From Doris montereyensis (taxonomy: Eukaryota; Mollusca; Gastropoda; Nudibranchia; Dorididae), in contig JAXRKP010000039.1 of assembly GCA_037039925.1 (NCBI GenBank), positions 515,001-579,000 of the forward strand: DNA of 64,000 nucleotides, written 5' to 3'. Positions 1 to 14,500 of the stretch are shown piece by piece (the stretch's first letter is position 1; every line of letters begins with the position of its first letter). Below the pieces are notes generated by a model. That model was given only the letters and a program-made list of their open reading frames with translations. It made no database searches and was not told where the DNA came from. Both the position numbers and the translations under genes were made by a program.

Positions 1-1345
<1,345 letters not shown>

Positions 1346-2790
1346 ACTACCTTACTGGGATAATAGTAAAACGTAATATTTTACTCTAACACTCATAAAA
1401 CATGAACCATTGTGTAAAATGTTACGAAAATTATCGATGGTATAGGTACATTATTTGACCCAAAGCATGCGAAATTTCAGTTGAATGTCTTTTAAAACCA
1501 CCAAGTTGTGATAAAGAATCATAGTCCAACCCTAGCATTTGAAAAACCAACTTCTGGTATAGCGCTTAAATGCAATCCGGTGTTCTGTCTTTAACAAACA
1601 CTACGGAATGATTCAAAGAATTAGTATGAACCAACCAGTGTCTTACCATTGTTTTCGAAGGTGAGTACAAAAACAGTTAAGTGCAACATAATATTATGTG
1701 CGAGAATAACATATAATATACAGTTGATCCTGTCTAAAAACGAAATCGGAGAGGAGCGGCCATATTTTGTCCGTTTCATACCGGTTTGTTTCCGTTTCAG
1801 ACAGTTTCCAGAACATCATATACCAAAACATGTATTACTATAATGGTGTACCAGAGTATCATACTAGCTAGGTCTAATGTCGTAAAAATGAAAGCTTACT
1901 CTTGGGAGTTTATTTTCGATGCCAAGTCAAGTTGTAGGCATTCATTCGATGAATATAATCATTAGATGTTATTACTTTGTTTTATCAGTTTTGTTGATGC
2001 TATTACTTTCTTAATGTTGTTTTCATGGTTGCTACACTACATCGCCTAAGATAACAAACGCAGTGGTTTGACAGCCTCCCCGTTTTCACAATGGGGATCT
2101 GCTCTCAACTCACAGAAATGGCGGGTAGAGGGGATGGTGGTTCAATAATATATTCCTTTGCAACAACAAAAAACGGCGCACCTGATATATTTTACTCTTA
2201 TTTACCCATTTAAAGAGATATGACAAATTTTGTAGGTGGAAAATGAATCATGTCCATTTATGTGTTGACAAATAATTAGACACACATTGTCTACCCTGGT
2301 GTCTTGAAATCCCATGATTTATTCCAATAGGTACATTTTCAAAACTCTGAGATTTAATACCGTGTATCGCGCCACGAGATCTAAACGTAGCACAGTGGAA
2401 GGTCGCAATCTTAACATTTATTGTGAGTTTTTTTGCTCAAATGTTATTTTGACTTCAAAATTGAATTTTGCGAAGACATGAAGACCGTTGGCCAAGAGAT
2501 AGAGACGAACAGGATAGGACAAAGTAGAGAAGGATGATCTGCTGTGGCGACCTAACGGGAACATCCGAAATACGAAGAAGGAGAAAAAGAATTGGATTCT
2601 GTGATACACTTTATGTAGAGGGGTTGAGAATTCCCAAGTATAGGCTAAATTTCTAAACAAAGAATACCCAACGTTATTGTACTTTTCCTTCTAGACCTAC
2701 AAAGGCTTTAAGGCCAGCACACACAATGCCTCCGTTTTGGCATATTGGGTTTTTTGTATTAGATTTGATTGACCCACATCCACAACTAAG
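1346..2790. other. Intergenic or intronic, no gene seen
   Basis: AT-rich unique sequence with only short open frames. None has a recognisable domain, codon pattern or paired splice sites. If the exon at 3198-3621 is real, part of this may be intron of that gene, but I found no upstream exon. Confidence 0.5.
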
Positions 2791-3085
2791 GTGGCATCAG
2801 GGGTCGAGTGGTTAGGCTGTCGGACTGGGGATCATAAGGTCCAAGGTTCGAATCCTAACAAAGCCAGGCCCGACGTTGTGTTCCTTGGGAAAGACACTTA
2901 AAACGCATGTTATCCCTCTCGACCCAGGTGCAAAATGGGTACAAGTACTAGCTTGGTAGTTAAAACATTTGTCAGACTAGCGTCCTGTCCAGGAGGGGAT
3001 CATTTCCCCTGTTTCGCTTCAGGCTATTGAAACCAGGATAAGTTCCGGCTCTTTGGGCCTTGAAGGAACATTAGCGTTTGGGATC
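2791..3085 (+). mobile_element. tRNA-derived SINE, family 1
   Basis: The head looks like a tRNA gene: an A-box-like GTCGAGTGGTTAGGCTGTCGG near 2807 and a B-box-like GGTTCGAATCC near 2845. A body containing TTGTGTTCCTTGGGAAAGACACTTA follows, then the tail GTTCCGGCTCTTTGGGCCTTGAAGGAAC. The same head, body and tail recur at 14385-14665, 18086-18602 (minus), 25730-25995 (minus) and 27003-27295, so this is a dispersed family. The tail is the sequence that is tandemly amplified at 29.7-33.1 kb. Confidence 0.85.
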
Positions 3086-3197
3086 TAAGTTTCATAAATC
3101 TACAACCTGAATTTGTTTTCTTTCTATTCTTCATTCGTTTAGCTCTATCTGAATTCTAATAATATAATTTATTCCCTATTGTCACCACCTACTGCAG

Positions 3198-3621
3198 AAT
3201 CCAAATTCGAGAATACCAGCCGAAGAATTTGGCATCGAAAGCTGCGAATGGATTAGAGAGCCCGATGATGACAACGGAAATCCTGATGATGACGAAGATG
3301 ACAGGGAGGCAACTACTCTAGCCCCTGAGTCAACCACGGAGGCGACACAAGAATGCACGTGAAACTGTTACAACAGTTACCGTAAGCATTCCAACGAAAG
3401 ATGAAACAAAAGCAATCATTGCAAATATACGCAAATCCCTCATGGTGGATGCTACACAGACGTCTGTGCATCTTCGTAGGTACACATCTGTCCTTGACAC
3501 ACGGCCTTCATCCACGACCATCGGTGTTCTAGGAATCGCTCTCATTTGTTTTACCGCTGGGTTCATAGTTTTGCCAGATGTGCTGAATGCTATTCACTTT
3601 GTTAGCGCTCATTGGAACTGA
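3198..3621 (+). pseudogene. 3'-terminal exon of a type-I membrane protein, one frame break
   Basis: A polypyrimidine stretch and CTGCAG acceptor end at 3197. From 3198 one frame reads an acidic, Thr-rich segment (AEEFGIESCEWIREPDDD, then a Glu/Asp/Thr-rich stretch) up to a TGA at 3360-3362. One base over, the next frame runs on to a TGA at 3619-3621. It contains SIPTKDETKAIIANIRKSL, then TSVHLRRYTSVLD, then a hydrophobic membrane span IGVLGIALICFTAGFIVLP and a short tail. The two parts look like one ectodomain stalk, transmembrane and cytosolic tail split by a one-base indel near 3340-3362. The second part resembles, from memory, a C-terminal module common in molluscan membrane proteins; I cannot name a function. 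Upstream exons were not found. It could be a fragment, an intact gene with a sequencing error, or two separate exons. Confidence 0.55.
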
Positions 3622-3692
3622 AAGTAGCTGTGTTTTCTTACAAAAAACTTATTACTGTAATATGTTCGGGTCATTGTTATTTTTCTTTCCTG

Positions 3693-3698
3693 TGTTTC

Positions 3699-3735
<37 letters not shown>

Positions 3736-3975
3736 GCGAAAAGGGGGGGGGGGGGTGGGGGCAGAGGAAAGGATCGCTGGAGGCTTGGACCAAGAAAGGC
3801 AGCAAACAAAAATAGAAATAAAACGAGTGGGTGCGTGTATGTGCATGTCTGTGTGTGTGTGTGTGTGTGTGCATGTGTGTATATGTGTGTGGGTGGGTGG
3901 GTGGGTGTGTGAGTGTATGTGTTTGTGTGAGTGTATGTGTGTGTGCGTGCGTGTGTGTCGGTGTGTTTAGGGGCT
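3693..3975. repeat. (TTG)n, poly-G and GT-rich tract
   Basis: A (TTG)n run at about 3697-3736 is followed by a 13-base G run and, from about 3827, a cryptic GT repeat with GTGGGTGGGTGGGTG. The segment at 3827-3955 recurs almost letter for letter at 4238-4365. Confidence 0.9.
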
Positions 3976-4084
3976 AAAAAAGCGGAGGGTATGAATCCTG
4001 TATTGTATAATATCAAGGTCTAGTGGAATCTAACATGGGTCTCGAGAGGACGAAACGGTCGAATACCAACCTGTCCTGGACGTA

Positions 4085-4512
4085 CGCTTTCCATGGGGAC
4101 TTGGTAGTCCAGAGGTAAGGTGTCAAGCCTCTCAACCCAATGGTATTAGGTTTAAGCCCCGACGACAGTTGATTTTTTTTCTCTCAATTTTTTTTCCGAG
4201 TGAAATCAATCCCCCTTCCTCCCCCCTCCACCCTTAGTGGGTGCGTGTATGTGCATGTCTCTGTGTGTGCGTGTGTGCATGTGTGTATATGTGTGTGGGT
4301 GGGTGGGTGGGTGTGTGAGTGTATGTGTTTGTGTGTGTGTGTATGTGTGTGTGCGTGCGTGTGTGGATTGACACCAAGTCCCATCGGAGACAGACGATAA
4401 AAAGTAGGTCCCTTGTTCAGTTCACAATATTCTGTGCACGTTAAAGATCCCTTGGCTGAGTGTTTACTCTAGGCAGCCCGGGCAAAATAAAAATAAAAAT
4501 CCTACCAACACC
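4085..4512 (+). mobile_element. tRNA-derived SINE, family 3, with internal GT tract
   Basis: The head TTGGTAGTCCAGAGGTAAGG and a B-box-like AGGTTTAAGCCCC resemble a degenerate tRNA. The body contains ACACCAAGTCCCATCGGAGACAGACG and the segment TGCACGTTAAAGATCCCTTGGCTG. A matching copy lies on the minus strand at about 34080-34345, and the head alone recurs at 27690-27805 (minus). The element ends near a poly-C run at 4510-4523. Confidence 0.7.
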
Positions 4513-4984
4513 CCCCCCCCCCCCGCGATCATCTTAGTTGTGAATGTGGGTAAATCAATCAAATGAAATCAAAGCCTACTCTTTCTTAAGGAGAGAGAAA
4601 AACAAACTTGAGTCATCTTGCATTGTTCGTAGCTCCAACAACGGGGTCTGTAGTTTGTTTGGTTGTCCCCCCCCCCCAATGATTTATTCACGGAGATGAT
4701 TTTGAGTAAGTGATTCCTTTTCTTTATTCCATTTTGAACTTTTACATGGCTGTATCAATCATACAACAAAAGAAATCGTTTCAAATATTGTTTAGTAATC
4801 TCTGTAAGACAATGAAGGGTGATATTATTAATCTAATAATCACATAGCAAATAATTGGCCGGGAAAAGGAGAATTCGTTGATTGTCGAAGAACTAAAGAA
4901 GAAAGTTATTAAACAGAGCGAAGAACATAACTTTGAAATTGGGAAAAACGAGAAAGCAGACAATACGGTTCATTGCAGATACGT

Positions 4985-5455
4985 TGCGGCACCATTGGTA
5001 AAGATGTCAGTAATCACAACAACCCTGGCTGGGCCTACGTTGCTTTGTTTTTCTTCAAGACACTGGACTATGAAGTACTGCACTTGAGCTCTGCTGGGCC
5101 GAATTTGGTTCATTTTGGAGGCGTTGTAGCTAAACCGTAGTGTTGTGAGCTTGTAATCACGACAACACTGTGGTTCAAACCCCACGGTTAGCACATGAGG
5201 GTGTTTTTTTCTTCAAACCACGATTGTAAATGTTCTTCACTCTGAATACCCAGCTACGAGCGCGTATGTAGAGGAAAATCTTGTCAGAATGTTTGTACGA
5301 GGCGCCTAACAGGCTGGTGTATCATATGCTCCCCAGAGAGTTGACAAGGATTTTGAGTGAAATAGCCTGCAGTGGGACAAATGATGCACAGTCCGTGAAC
5401 CTGTACTTGTGAGGGGATATGGACTATAAATGAATCTTTATCTTTATCTTTGCTT
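4985..5455 (+). mobile_element. tRNA-derived SINE, family 4
   Basis: The tRNA-like head TTGTAGCTAAACCGTAG (A box) and GGTTCAAACCCCACGG (B box) near 5125-5185 are followed by a body with GAATACCCAGCTACGAGCGCG and GCTCCCCAGAGAGTTGACAAGGATTTTGAG. The tail is TATAAATGAATCTTTATCTTTATCTTT. Related bodies occur at 5460-5645, 18200-18440 and 24390-24600 (minus). Confidence 0.7.
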
Positions 5456-5645
5456 TCCTTACTCGATTGAGTTGTGAAGGAATACCCCACTATATACTGA
5501 GAAGGGTTTTTGTGAGAGTGCTAGTATGAATCGCCTAACCGACTGTTGTACTGAATGCTCCCCATGGGCGTTGATAAGGATTTTGAATGAATTGGCCTGC
5601 TTAAGAATAGATGTGAAGTCGATGAGCCTGCACTTGTGACTATAA
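5456..5645 (+). mobile_element. Second, diverged family-4 SINE body
   Basis: Repeats the landmarks of the preceding element (GAATACCCCAC, GCTCCCCATGGGCGTTGATAAGGATTTTGAATGAA, GAGCCTGCACTTGTGAC) with many substitutions and no visible tRNA head. It is a tandem or truncated copy. Confidence 0.6.
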
Positions 5646-6680
5646 CTATGTTGCCTGTGGCCTAGAAATACCCCATGCAGCCTCTTGTTCCTTAGATTTA
5701 TTGGTCAGTTCATTACTCTATGTAAGAAAGGCAAAGATCAGAGGGGAAGGAAGTGTGGCTGGGCATCAATACTTTCCTCAGAATAGAATTAGTCCAGGCG
5801 TAGCAGTGACAGCAATTGTTACAGGATCATCAATACTGACGCAAAAGGCCATATTATTTTATTACTTTTGGCCTGGCAGTACTACAGACGGTCGTAACTG
5901 GGTTTTGGGAATAGCAGTTTGGTTTTTGCCATGGCAACTATTCAACCTGCTAGGTGGGTAGTGGTGAAAGCAAGACCATGGGCATGTTGGCATTGGATAG
6001 TTACTCGGGGCGCCTTGCCAGCAAAGGAGCACCATACTAAATCATGTATCTTGTGACTTGTGTGGGTTTTTTTTCTTCTTCTATGCTCATGTTATTGCTC
6101 TCATGTTTGTGTTGATCAATCTTTGAAGTACGTTGTTGTGTGTATCTTTCAAAAAAACATGTAACATCACCGATATTGCCGGTATGACCAATGAAATAAA
6201 TAAATGTTTGATTTTTATAGAGCATTCGTATTTTTTTTATTTATTCCTTTGATCGGTTGTGTAGCTGGGATACCAATGCACTGCCTTGCCTTGTGGGGCG
6301 GGTGGGCGTGGGGTTAGGGTGCAGTTAAGACGGCCCCTTGGGTGATTGGCGTCCACAGAAATGTCACTGTGATTCATATGTCATATCATATATAAGGGTT
6401 TTTCCATTTAGGTTTAAAAAGCCTTTAAATGCCCTGTGTGCTAAAATAAATGGTAACGTTTCTGAGAAAAATACGACATAAATCCAAAGCTAATTATCAT
6501 ACAAAAAACGTATACTCATCAATTCCTCGTCTAGTAAATGAAATTTTGACATTGTTTAAGGAAGAAGTATTTTTAGTTTGGAATTTGAACGAATTCCAAA
6601 TTGATACTGATTTATATATAGTATGCATGTATTATTTCTAGAACTACACTTTTTGAATCTATCTCCTCTAGTAGTGGCCT
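5646..6680. other. Intergenic, no gene seen
   Basis: Unique AT-rich DNA. Short frames (for example 5701-5961 and 6450-6641) lack domains or splice context. A GGGCGGGTGGGCGTGGGG patch near 6296-6313 is the only base-composition anomaly. Confidence 0.5.
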
Positions 6681-7715
6681 TTTGAGAATATTTAAAGAGA
6701 CAAATGTGACCAATATCATCGATCTGATGGACAATTTTGTATAGTTGGATTAGATAACCACGCTTACGTCGACATTTCAGAATTGGGAGATTAAGATATT
6801 TAAATCTTTCCTCATATGAATAATTCCTAACTTAGGAAACATCCTTGTAGTACACCGTTTGATGTTTGCAGTGATTATGGATTGCCTTCTGAACCAGAGA
6901 CTCCAAATGCAATTGCCGTATTCTAAAATTGGCCAGACAACAGATTTATAGAGATAGAAAAAAGGCAGCATTTATGTACTCAAAACTTCTAAAAATTATT
7001 CCCACTATTCTATTTGCTCTGCCCATGAAATAATCAATACGTGTATTAAAATTCAGCCTCTGATAAAAAATTACACCATTTTTCTCTAATTTACTCACAG
7101 AAAGAGGAATTGAGAGTCAACGTAATGTGCTTTAGGAGGATGTCTATCACCGATATGCAAAATTTTACATCTGGAAACACTGAATTCCAATTGCCACTCA
7201 TTTGACCATTCCAATAATGACAATAAATCCTCCTGAATAACATTATGATGACTTGAAGAGCCATATATCTTTGTGTTGTCTACCTGACAGGTAGAGTGGA
7301 CAACTTCACTGAATCCATCTTTATAGGTTGAAACCACCGATTTGACAACAACCCTGTGTATACGTTCCAGTAAGAAATTGCCGTATCCAGTTGAACAAAG
7401 CACTTGTAATATCATAAGCCTTTAGTTTTTTTATAAATAATATCTCATAGAGAAACTGAATCAAAGGCATTACAGAAGTCCAGATAAATGACATCAATGC
7501 AACCCCTTTCGTCAATCAACCATGTAAAATCACCCATGACATTCAGTAATTGTGTAAAAAACGATCTTCTTTTTTTAAACTTATGTTGATAGTTACTAAG
7601 CACATTATGCGATTTTAAGTATTTCACTACGTAGTCCTTTATGTACATCAGGGATCTCTGACTTTCGTCCACTTGCGATAAAAAGCGTTCGACAAACCCA
7701 CAAACGTGAAACACT
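6680..7715 (-). mobile_element. CR1-like LINE reverse transcriptase remnant
   Basis: Read on the minus strand, fragments in shifting frames give consecutive pieces of a non-LTR reverse transcriptase. They are FVERFLSQVDESQRSL, LSNYQHKFKKRRSFFTQLLNV, IDVIYLDFCNAFDSV (finger/palm motif with the conserved aspartate), LKAYDITSALFNWIRQFLTG, and near 6960-6780 VRPILEYGN-like and RNYSYEERFKYLNLPILK. Several stops and shifts, and a deletion around the YADD region, show it is dead. Clade assignment is from the motif style. Confidence 0.8.
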
Positions 7716-7757
7716 AAACAGCAAAAATTCTAACGAAATAAAAATGCCCGTTTAAAC

Positions 7758-8195
7758 CCTGTCTGAATAGACAACATCGAAATGCACGCTTTCGTTCAAA
7801 CCCTGTCTGAATAGACAACATCGAAATGCACGCTTTCGTTCACACTCTGTCTGAATAGACAACATCGAAATGCACGCTTTCGTTCACACTCTGTCTGAAT
7901 AGACAACATCGAAATGCACGCTTTCGTTCACACTCTGTCTGAGTAGACAACTTCGAAATGAATACTTTCGTTCACAGCCGATTTGAATACATAACACCGA
8001 AATGAACATTTTCGTTCACCCTCTGAATGCATAACCTCGAAATGAACAATTGGGTTCACGCTCTGTTTGAATACATTTGTCATAACACCGAAATGAACAT
8101 TTTCGTTTAAACACTGTCTGAATACATAACACCTACATGAACACTTTCGTTCACACCATAACACCAAAAGGAATATGTTTGTTAGCCTTGTAATG
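7758..8195. repeat. 44-bp minisatellite
   Basis: The unit GTCTGAATAGACAACATCGA plus AATGCACGCTTTCGTTCAC repeats with an exact 44-base spacing (for example 7761 and 7805). The first four or five copies are nearly identical; copies beyond about 7930 drift (AATACATAACACCGAAATGAACA). Confidence 0.9.
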
Positions 8196-8704
8196 AGTTC
8201 AGGCAAAGCTTCCTAGTTATCTATAGGAGGCCTTGGTTCAGGTGGTGATAATGGCTCAAGAGCGAATTGTGGTTGATGTCTTTTGAAATTTCCTTTCGTT
8301 TTGTTTCCTGTCTGTCGACGAACACTATAATACGTCTTTTACCTGGCCTGTCTTTGATTAGAACAGGGGTTCTTAAGTTGGAGAGGGCGCCCCCAATGAG
8401 GGAGGGGGAGGCATGGAGGCTTCACAAGGAGGCGTGAAGGTTGGGCGATTGACTGGGAGGTATATCTGAGCAACGACACACCCTGGACATGAACGGAAAT
8501 AATGAAAAGACATTAAAATATAAACTATTGTGTCGTACAAAAGACGGGGGTGTTCTAAAGGAAAAGATGGACTTTCATATGTTATAAGAATGTTACTGAT
8601 GCTGCTTATTGTTGATCTCTCAGATTGTAGCTTCGCGCGTGTATGACGTCAGGTGTTTTCTCGAACGCCCGTGTGTGTACTACTTAAAGGATGGCGAGCA
8701 AGCG

Positions 8705-8705
<1 letters not shown>
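8196..8705. other. Spacer, no gene seen
   Basis: Unique sequence between the minisatellite and a GA array. No coding pattern beyond short chance frames. Confidence 0.5.
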
Positions 8706-9372
<667 letters not shown>

Positions 9373-9394
9373 AGGAATGAAAACCAAGGGAGAG

Positions 9395-10840
9395 AGGCAA
9401 ACAAACTATTACATGCAATTTGTCAACAAGCATGGACGTTAAAACAGGATTCAGAAGACTGGAAAGAGGGAACGATAGTACCAATACTCAAGGAAGGATC
9501 AACTTTGGAATGCTCAAACTATAGAGGGTTATCACTACTTAACGTACAATGAAAACTGTATGACAGGATACTAGAAATGAGACTAAGGAAAAGCAAAGAG
9601 GATCAGATCGAAGAACATCAGATTGGATTTAGACAAGGAAGATATGTACAAGACCACATAGTTACAATGAAACAAGTAATAGAAACATTCCTTGAAAGAA
9701 ACATTGACTTGTACCTGTGTTTTATTGACTAAAAAAGGGCATTTGACAATGTGAGGAGAGATGAACTATGGCGTTCTGTCAAAGAACATAATGTAGAGCT
9801 ACAATCAATAGAAGCTATTAAAAGTTTTTACAATAAGCGAATTTGTGCAGTGAAAGTAGCTGGAAACATATCTGAAGGATTTGTAGTATATTAACGAGTT
9901 AGACAAGGCTGTATTCTGGGCCCTCTTTTGTCTATCACAATATTGGATTCAGCCACAAAAGCATAATCAAAATTGAAGAAATTGAATGTAGCTTGGTCTA
10001 GTGTTGATGATGAGCGCTATAGAAATGTATTTTATTATTATTATTATTATGTGGAAACTTAAACCAGTAAATGTGTCAATGCTTTCATTTGCTGATGATT
10101 ATATTATGTTTGGAAACAACTCAGAAAGTGACCTTCAGTATAATATCAACATGATGAATAGTGAACTGAATAAAAGACATATGAAAGAAAATGCAGAGAA
10201 AACAAAAACAATGCTAGTAACTACGGAAACTAAAACACATAATCTTAAACTGGGCAGAATTACCTAGGAGTAATGATTAATTCTGATGGAAAACTAAGAG
10301 AAGAAATCAGCGCCATAGAATCCAAAAGGCAATGACATCGACAATATATAACCGTCTAGGAAAGGCATTTATAGGTAAACAAGAGTTATCAACAAAAAAC
10401 AAAATGGCAGTATACAACACAATTTATTGTCCTACTCCCCTCTATGTCAGTGAAACCTCGACCTTAGACAGTAGGGAACGCAGTGGTGTACAAGCAACTG
10501 AAATGAAATATCTAGGAAGAGTAGTAAGGAAAATTAAAAGAGGCAAAATCAGAAACACAATAATAAAAAAATCAAACCAAAGCAGATGGCATTAAACCTA
10601 AGATGGAGATAAATCAACTTAGATGGTTTGGGCATGTAAACAGAATGAATAATAATAGAATAGCTAAATCAGTATACAATATTAAAACCCAAGGTAAATA
10701 ACCAAAAGGCAGACCTCGGAGAAAGGGGAAGAATATATAAAAATTAAATTTAAATCAAAGAAGTTTTACTTTCACGGAAGGAAACAGAAAATGTCATGAC
10801 AGGGCAGCTTGGAGAAAGATCATTTCGGGCATTTAAACCC
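9395..10840 (+). mobile_element. RTE-like LINE, 5'-truncated and decayed
   Basis: Consecutive reverse-transcriptase pieces: DWKEGTIVPILKEGSTLECS and NYRGLSLLN near 9460-9540, EEHQIGFRQGRYVQDHIVTM near 9611-9670, a CFID(stop)KRAFDNVRRDELW motif near 9718-9770, RVRQGCILGPLL near 9898-9932, and LSFADDYIMFGN (the catalytic ADD box) near 10083. Further on come LYVSETSTLDSRERSGVQAT near 10442 and RWFGHVNRMNNNRIAKSVYN near 10621. Stops and a TTA microsatellite (about 10030) break it. The 5' edge meets the GA array, as for a 5'-truncated insertion. Confidence 0.85.
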
Positions 10841-11512
10841 ATACATCGAAAATTAGATTGGAAAATTAATGATAACGAAAGAAAGAAATCGTCCATGGCT
10901 TAAAGCTGTGGAGCGAGCATTCGATAGCAACAGGCGCAGAGACAGAAACAGAAACTCTGGAGACATAATGATAAAATGGACAACCACCTGCCTGATACTT
11001 CATCGATGACAGTGAACTTTGACCGTAGAAATGTCAGATTAAAGGGAAATATATTCTTGCTTTACAATGGTTTGTTTGTTTGTTTGTTCGCTTTAATGAT
11101 ATTTTGAAGGGCGTATTTTGTTTTAAATATAGATAAATTTTTAATGTTATTATTTAGTTCTTCAGCATTTTCATTAGCTGAAATCACCTGTGAAATCACC
11201 TGTAAAACTTGAAGTGATTGTTTATGAGTGCGTGTGCTTGGCAGTAGATATGGCAACAAATGTGTATTCTTCGAAATATCAATTACACGAGCAGCCGAAT
11301 GATGTTTTCGTGGAAAATGAGGATTCCTTTTTTGTGGTCTTTTCGTGATGTAAAAATAGAAATGTGTCATTCATTCCTCTTCCGTGTTGTTGTGACAACT
11401 TGACACTCGTACCTCTTGCTTGCTTATGGTGCAAGCAGTGAGAGCACTATTATTTCTTCTTAGTTATTGACCTTCCTTTAAACACAATTTCAAATGTCTT
11501 GATGTTGGTAAA
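10841..11512. other. Upstream region of the dioxygenase gene
   Basis: No gene seen. A (TTTG)n run is at 11067-11087. The last 100-150 bases should hold the promoter and 5' UTR of the gene starting at 11513. I see no clear TATA box or initiator that I would commit to. Confidence 0.4.
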
Positions 11513-14500
11513 ATGTCCAGTGAAATCGTAGGCGAGGAAGAAACATTTTTGCCCAAGGTGGAGGAGGCGGCGAATAATGAGGGGGAAATAAAGATTGATG
11601 CCTCAAACTTGAAAATTGTTCGCCTCCCATCAACTGGAGTTGGTAACGAAACTGATCATAATGGTATCCCCATCGATAAAAGTAATGTATTGAATTATGG
11701 GAATGAATGTTTTCTTCTCAAAAACGTGCTATCAGAAGAAGAATGTGCCCATTTCATAAATGAAGGTGATGATATCGGCTTTGACGCTATTGGACTTGCA
11801 ACTCAAAGCTACAGGAGTTGTGAAAGGTGGATATATTCTTCAGATCTGCTAGATCTAGCTCTAGATATGTTTCTTCTATAATTGTAAATTAGATCTAAAA
11901 GGGGTTGAAATGTTGTAGGATCCTCCAGGCCAAAATTCAGAACATTTTTTGTCGTTTTTGGTCAATCTTACAATCTGGACCTAGATGTTACATTGAAATA
12001 TATGTTTATCACGCATATTTATTTGCTCATTGACCATTGGTGACCAGATCTAGCTCTTGTTAAAGTTTTGAAAAAAGTTGTTGCTGGATGGAGTCAAACC
12101 TGACCCTCTTTAAAACGATAATGTTTGAGTGCTTTTGCCAACTATGATGCAGAAATTAATGACCAGAAAAAAAAAACATTTGTGAAAATGTTAGTGCTTG
12201 TGACAAGACAAGATTAACATCAAGATAGACTGAAAAGTGTAGCCTATTATATAGTGAATTCGCCGGCACTCGCACACTAACGGTCGGAAGGGGCATGTCA
12301 CTCTTGTAACTTACGCTCTTTATGCTTGATCCTGAATTTGATGCTACCATGTTTAAGAGTTATCTTTTCCTGAGCGAGAGGTGGCGTGTCGAGCCCATTG
12401 TGTGATTGACTTTCGCACACGACCCTTTTCCCGCACGACCATTATGGTTCCCCCCGTCTCGCACAGCAAACTTGAGAGTTGCCTGAAGTCGCACAGCCTG
12501 TGCTCCGGCACTCGCACAGTTGATAGAGGGAAACTAAAGGGCATAGCCAGATAAAAATAACTGCTGCAGTTACTGGTATTGACACTTTTTCCCTTACCTA
12601 AATTTTAAAAAAATCTTTTATTGCTTTATTTCAATTTAATTTTTATCCAGTTGTAGTAAATATGGAGATAAAATAAGGACACACCAAAAGTGGATAAACA
12701 CAATTTCTTAAAAAAAAAAAAAAAAGATTATGTAACCATATCAACTGTTATTCATTTATCACTGTGTACATACCTACTTTTAATTGTCTCTTTCTCAGAA
12801 TATCATTCCAAAGCCCTGAGCTTGGTGAATTGCTATGGAAACGAATTTCACCATTTTTACACACAATCAATATTGAAGGAGATCCTCTTGACCAGCATGT
12901 TGAAGGCATCTCCTTTCTAATGCAAGGGTATTGGAAACCCAAAAGACTCAACGATGTAATTATATTAAATTTTAAAAAAATACTTTATGAAACTGAATAT
13001 TTTGTCACTATTTCTTCAAAGCAATGAACAAACAAAATATAAACTTGTTCTTGTAATAAATCCTGAAAAAATTTGTAACTAGTTTTAGAATTTTAGCCTG
13101 AATTATGTCCACATCTGGTTATGTGAAAGATATCTTTTAATCCATATTCCTTTGTAGATTTCTCTGCAAAAATAATGACAGTTTCATAAGTCAAGTCTAT
13201 GATTGACAATATTTTTGTGAATGTGAATAAAATTTGAAATAACCACACTATTTCTATTCCGTAAAAGTAATATACCTTAAAATGGTTAAAAGGTGTAAAA
13301 AAAGGGCTTTACTGAAATGTCTTTACCTTTGTTATGAAATCCCATTATAAGCATTGTTGCATCTTTTAAAATCAATTAAGTAGCCATATAAGAATCTGGG
13401 GTTACTTCTTAATGTTGTAAAATTGAATAGCAAAACATTATGTTGTGTATAGTGTGTAAGGATTTTAGATTAAGAAAAAAACTTACTGGCTGCATATTTT
13501 TGTTCTTCAATTTCATACTACAACCTTAATTATTGAAGGAGGGAAAAATCAGATCCACCTCTGTAGATAGTTCTTCATCATCCTACAAAGCTTTACATCG
13601 TCCACAACGTATCAATCTAAATCCACTATTTTTGCATTTCCCACTACATGGGTTTTTCAGACAGAAACCATTGTATCAACATATTATGAAGAATATTATA
13701 ATTATATCATGTACTATGAAGATTAAAATTTTTATTTCAGATTTTCCGTCTTTGTCGCTACTTTCCTGGTGGTCATTTTGCTCCTCATTACGATGGGTTT
13801 TTTGCCAAATCTTCCCAAGAACGATCATTACAAACTTTCATGCTGTATTTGAATGGTGATTTTTTGGGAGGCAGCACAAACTTTATTGATTCCTCTCAAA
13901 ATTTATTCAAGGTCAATATAATATAATATGTATGAGAGATACGTTATGCAGTGTTATATTTATGTACTTTTAATATCTGTCAAAGTGCAAAATGATAAGC
14001 ATTTGTAAACATGCATGTACTTACATAATTCAATAGTCCATTAAAAATGTCAATTACAGATCAGTTGTACTCAGCAGGCAAAAATGTTCATTGACACAAA
14101 CAAAGAAAATTCATGTTGTACATCTCATAAAAATTCTAGTCTTGTGGAAAAACAATCCTGCAAAATTTAAAAGAAAAATTGGAAGCTAAACTGTAGAATT
14201 TTTTTAGCCAATGATATGTAAACTCACTTAGTATATTTTGTTCTTTTGTAAATCATAACGAATCTTTTAACATCCCAATTTCCAACTGAAAGTGATGTCT
14301 TGTTATTTTTAATCTTATAGCAAAGCTATGAATGATTTTATATTGCCCTTTGAATGTCAGGAAAAACAACAATATAGTCAGAGCAATGAGGAACAAAACG
14401 GTGTTGGTTATTAATTATATTTGGAATCATGAGGTCTTGGGTTCCAATCCTGGCAATGCTAGGTCTGACATTATGTCCCACAATAAAGACACTTAACACA

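Noticed and set aside
7758..8195. CRISPR-like array of 44-base units
   Set aside because: The units are directly tandem with no unique spacers, and the DNA is eukaryotic.
11062..11370. 102-codon minus-strand frame upstream of the dioxygenase gene
   Set aside because: Lys/Asn-rich composition with an ITK-NKQTNK end created by the (TTTG)n run; no domain or splice sites.
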